From NCBI GenBank assembly GCA_003649715.1, contig QMSS01000075.1, positions 1 to 6,718 of the forward strand: a stretch of DNA of 6,718 nucleotides, in the 5' to 3' direction. Positions within the stretch are counted from its first letter, which is position 1; the number at the start of each line of letters is the position of its first letter. A program made the position numbers and the translations under genes. Of the stretch, positions 5,211 to 6,718 are shown piece by piece. The notes beneath the pieces were generated by a model that did not search any database, was not told where the DNA came from, and worked only from the letters and a program-made list of their open reading frames with translations. This DNA comes from Thermoplasmata archaeon (lineage in GTDB: Archaea > Thermoplasmatota > E2 > DHVEG-1).

Positions 5211-6139
5211 ACCAAAACCCCTATCTCCCTAAGCTTCTGATCCATCATCTCTCTATCAAAACAAATCAATGGATGCAAAAACAGATGACCAACATGTTTC
5301 TTCAACAACATAATAGATGACAAAACATCATCCGAATGCATATACATGGAATACCCTGTCACAATAGCATCACACCCCTCATCCAAAAAAAACCTATCCA
5401 ACATACTATACAAATCCACCCTACAAGAAACATTAGCAGATATTATCTTAGATTCCATATTCCATTTTGACAGAAAAGAATCCAAACAAGACAAAAAACT
5501 GTCGTCAACAACCACAAACACCACATCACATCCCCTACGCATCATATACCAAGCCGCTAAAATCGAATAAAAACTATCAACCAACACCAACACCCTACCC
5601 TGAGTACCAACCGGCAAACCACCCACGCACACTATTTTTTCAGTAAAAAGAAAAGAAACATCATCTCTAACCTCTATAAACAACTCAAAATCAGGTCTAT
5701 CAAGATCCACCCTGGCACCAGTAACCGCAGCCACATCCCGTCCAACCCTCACAGCCACATCCCGACTCGTAAAAACATGACAACCAGTTCTTGTAACACG
5801 CACAGCAAAACTCATATCACCACATAAAAACTTTTTTGAAACACCAACAGCCAGCTTAGAAACAGAATCCATGCTAGATACCGTCCTAAACGCAGGACTA
5901 ACAGACACCACACCAAAAACTCGTCTCAAAAGATCTACACCACTAGAAACATTATCTGTAAAAACATATATCCTACCCCATTCCCTCTCAACCCTACAGC
6001 TCAAACCATGCCGCCTAAAAACATTTTTGATATTTCTAACTAACATATTCTCAAAATATCTCCTAACATATCTACTCTTAAGAGACAACTCTCCATACCT
6101 CACCAAAATCAAATCATAATCCACTTTTTCAGACAACAT
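5207..6139 (-). CDS. ThiI-like THUMP protein with a degenerate PP-loop
   Basis: Homologue of ThiI, which binds tRNA through a THUMP domain and thiolates U8 using an ATP-dependent PP-loop domain. Seen in 310 residues from ATG 6139: the N-terminal LILVRYGELSLKSRYVRR segment (9-26), a THUMP region (about 50-160), the typical linker GGLPVGTQGRVLVL (173-186), then AAWYMMRRGC (195-204), DAIVTG (257-262) and HPLICFDRE...REIGV at the C terminus. Where ThiI has SGGxDS this protein has VDSFYS (187-192), so both Gly and the Asp are gone. The part after it is shorter than in archaeal ThiI (usually near 380 residues). Thiolation is therefore doubtful; a tRNA-binding or decaying paralogue is more likely. 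The frame is intact. The in-frame GTG 6184 is an alternative start, but neither start has an SD. The stop overlaps the panE start. The coding strand is unusually G/T-rich. Confidence 0.82.
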   Translation of the reverse strand: MLSEKVDYDLILVRYGELSLKSRYVRRYFENMLVRNIKNVFRRHGLSCRVEREWGRIYVFTDNVSSGVDLLRRVFGVVSVSPAFRTVSSMDSVSKLAVGVSKKFLCGDMSFAVRVTRTGCHVFTSRDVAVRVGRDVAAVTGARVDLDRPDFELFIEVRDDVSFLFTEKIVCVGGLPVGTQGRVLVLVDSFYSILAAWYMMRRGCDVVFVVVDDSFLSCLDSFLSKWNMESKIISANVSCRVDLYSMLDRFFLDEGCDAIVTGYSMYMHSDDVLSSIMLLKKHVGHLFLHPLICFDREMMDQKLREIGVLV

Positions 6140-6167
6140 AAACACAACAAAAAAACTGTAGAGAGGT

Positions 6168-6179
6168 AAATTAATATTT
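6168..6179 (-). promoter_or_regulatory. Possible promoter of the thiI-like/panE operon
   Basis: The minus strand reads AATATTAATTTA, centred about 34 bp ahead of ATG 6139. It lies just after a T-rich stretch (minus strand 6199-6184) that could end upstream transcription. The match to a TATA box is only moderate, and transcription running on from the tRNA is an alternative. Confidence 0.35.
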
Positions 6180-6222
6180 TCCACTAAAAAAACAAAAAAA
6201 GAATAGTTTCCATGAATGTAAG

Positions 6223-6230
6223 AAAAAAAA
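6223..6230 (-). terminator. T8 terminator after tRNA-Leu
   Basis: Eight Ts on the minus strand begin three bases after the tRNA discriminator base. This is the usual archaeal oligo-T signal for ending a tRNA transcript. A second T-rich stretch follows at 6199-6184. Confidence 0.65.
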
Positions 6231-6232
6231 TG

Positions 6233-6317
6233 TGCAGGGGAGGAGATTTGAACTCCTGAACCTCTACAGGAACAGATCTTGAGTCTGTCGCCGTTGGCCA
6301 GGCTTGGCTACCCCTGC
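6233..6317 (-). tRNA. tRNA-Leu, anticodon CAA
   Basis: An 85-base tRNA read on the minus strand. The acceptor stem GCAGGGG/CCCCTGC (6317-6311 with 6240-6234) is perfect, with discriminator A (6233) and no encoded CCA. The D-arm is GCC/GGC with a long loop. The anticodon stem ACAGA/TCTGT holds the loop CTCAAGA, so the anticodon is CAA, reading UUG. The long variable arm CCT-GTAG-AGG is typical of Leu/Ser, and the T-arm AGGAG-TTCAAAT-CTCCT is intact. There is no intron. Position 8 is U, the base that ThiI modifies, and a ThiI-like gene lies 94 bases downstream in the same direction. Confidence 0.96.
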
Positions 6318-6346
6318 ATCTCCCATATCAAGAAACTACAAGACAC

Positions 6347-6354
6347 ACATATAC
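6347..6354 (-). promoter_or_regulatory. TATA box of tRNA-Leu
   Basis: The minus strand reads GTATATGT, centred about 33 bp upstream of the mature tRNA 5' end. This predicts a primary 5' leader of roughly 7 bases for RNase P to remove. Confidence 0.6.
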
Positions 6355-6445
6355 TCCATCCGACAAGAATTAAATAAAATTTTATGTAATCAACTTTTTC
6401 CCCACATTCATCCCATAATACAGACAATCCCCAGAAAAAAGAAGC

Positions 6446-6615
6446 TTACAAAAAGCCAAAGGAAATGGCAAAATTGTAATTATATGATTCTTGAACTTGT
6501 TTCACACCTTTTATATACGTCTTTATATCATCACTCTCACTTATCTTACTCACATACTCACACTATCATCATATATAAATATTGTATTATTTATTGGTGC
6601 TGTTAACTTTAGCAT
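6446..6615 (-). other. Two overlapping mini reading frames behind a strong SD; small or broken gene possible
   Basis: The minus strand has GAGGTGAT (6626-6619), a strong SD, only 3 bases before ATG 6615. That frame codes for 21 residues (MLKLTAPINNTIFIYDD...) and ends at TGA 6552-6550. A second frame begins with GTG 6553-6551, overlapping the first stop, and runs 35 residues (VSKISESDDIKTYIKGVKQV...) to TAA 6446. Joined by one frameshift they would give a protein of about 56 residues. I recognise no family. It could be a tiny gene, a decayed gene or chance in AT-rich DNA. The short SD spacing argues against efficient use. Confidence 0.25.
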
Positions 6616-6663
6616 AAAATCACCTCACGTAATACATACAAGAAACGTTCATATTCATTTTGG

Positions 6664-6704
6664 ATGATAATTCCCTTCTTGGCTAGTATAGGGGAATTTA
6701 TCAT
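6664..6704. repeat. Long imperfect inverted repeat at the right edge
   Basis: ATGATAATTCCC (6664-6675) pairs with GGGAATTTATCAT (6692-6704) over 12 bp with a single bulged T, around a 16-base loop. It could be a hairpin in RNA from either strand, an operator or an element end. No T-run follows inside the window on the plus strand. Both strands are open in one frame through it, so it could also lie within a gene continuing beyond the window. Confidence 0.5.
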
Positions 6705-6718
6705 TGAATGTCATATGA

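Larger units (their letters stand above)
6318..6718. other. AT-rich region without a recognisable gene
   Basis: The 400 bases upstream of tRNA-Leu hold its promoter (6347-6354), the SD-led mini frames (6446-6615) and the edge inverted repeat (6664-6704). On the plus strand two TATA-like sequences (TTTTATATAC near 6510 and CTTTATATC near 6521) have no convincing reading frame behind them; a small RNA is conceivable but no structure supports it. Otherwise I see nothing in it. Confidence 0.5.

Noticed and set aside
6140..6184. GTG start for the ThiI-like protein
   Set aside because: It adds 15 mostly hydrophobic residues not seen at ThiI N-termini, and has no SD; kept only as an alternative.
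6304..6606. 100-codon plus-strand frame
   Set aside because: It starts inside the tRNA-Leu gene, is low in complexity and has no SD or recognisable domain.
6655..6718. Open frames on both strands at the right edge (plus from ATG 6664; minus ending at TGA 6657-6655)
   Set aside because: Each shows about 18-20 codons, has no SD or known motif, and the inverted repeat explains why both strands look alike.
6318..6718. Possible integrated element at the tRNA
   Set aside because: Integration normally uses the 3' end of a tRNA, which here faces the ThiI-like gene. No integrase or repeated tRNA 3' end is seen.

Overview
The window is AT-rich archaeal chromosome, most likely euryarchaeal and possibly an uncultured Thermoplasmata-like lineage; that placement is tentative. 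The evidence is a tRNA-intron endonuclease of the two-repeat type, an archaeal asparagine synthetase derived from AsnRS, an archaeal Lrp regulator, TATA-box promoters about 28 bp ahead of start codons, AGGTGAT-type Shine-Dalgarno (SD) sites and a tRNA-Leu without encoded CCA. It looks like housekeeping DNA. I see no CRISPR array, insertion sequence, toxin system or phage gene.

Left part (1-2501): the 3' part of endA (+, cut by the left edge) is followed by a metallo-beta-lactamase-fold hydrolase (+, TTG start with a very strong SD). It converges on a glyoxylate/hydroxypyruvate reductase gene (gyaR-like, -). Both the hydrolase gene and gyaR carry a small inverted repeat lying next to the SD.

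Middle (2514-4149): an Lrp/AsnC regulator (-) is divergent from an AsnA-like asparagine synthetase (+). Both promoters have a clear TATA box and apparently leaderless starts. The 9-mer TAGACATAT lies between TATA box and start in each, as an inverted pair with centres 84 bp apart. This resembles the E. coli asnC-asnA divergon in layout, although the archaeal enzyme is an unrelated AsnRS derivative, and it is the most attractive regulatory hypothesis here.

Right part (4242-6354): a minus-strand operon of a ThiI-like THUMP protein and ketopantoate reductase (CoA pathway) with a 4-nt start/stop overlap. The ThiI homologue has lost its ATP-binding SGGxDS loop, which reads VDSFYS. The operon's coding strand is G/T-rich, opposite to the A/C- or A-rich coding strands of the other genes. 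Upstream in the same direction is tRNA-Leu(CAA) with its own TATA box and T8 terminator.

The last 400 bases (6318-6718) hold the tRNA promoter, a strong SD ahead of very short overlapping reading frames, and a long imperfect inverted repeat at the right edge. No recognisable gene is present there.
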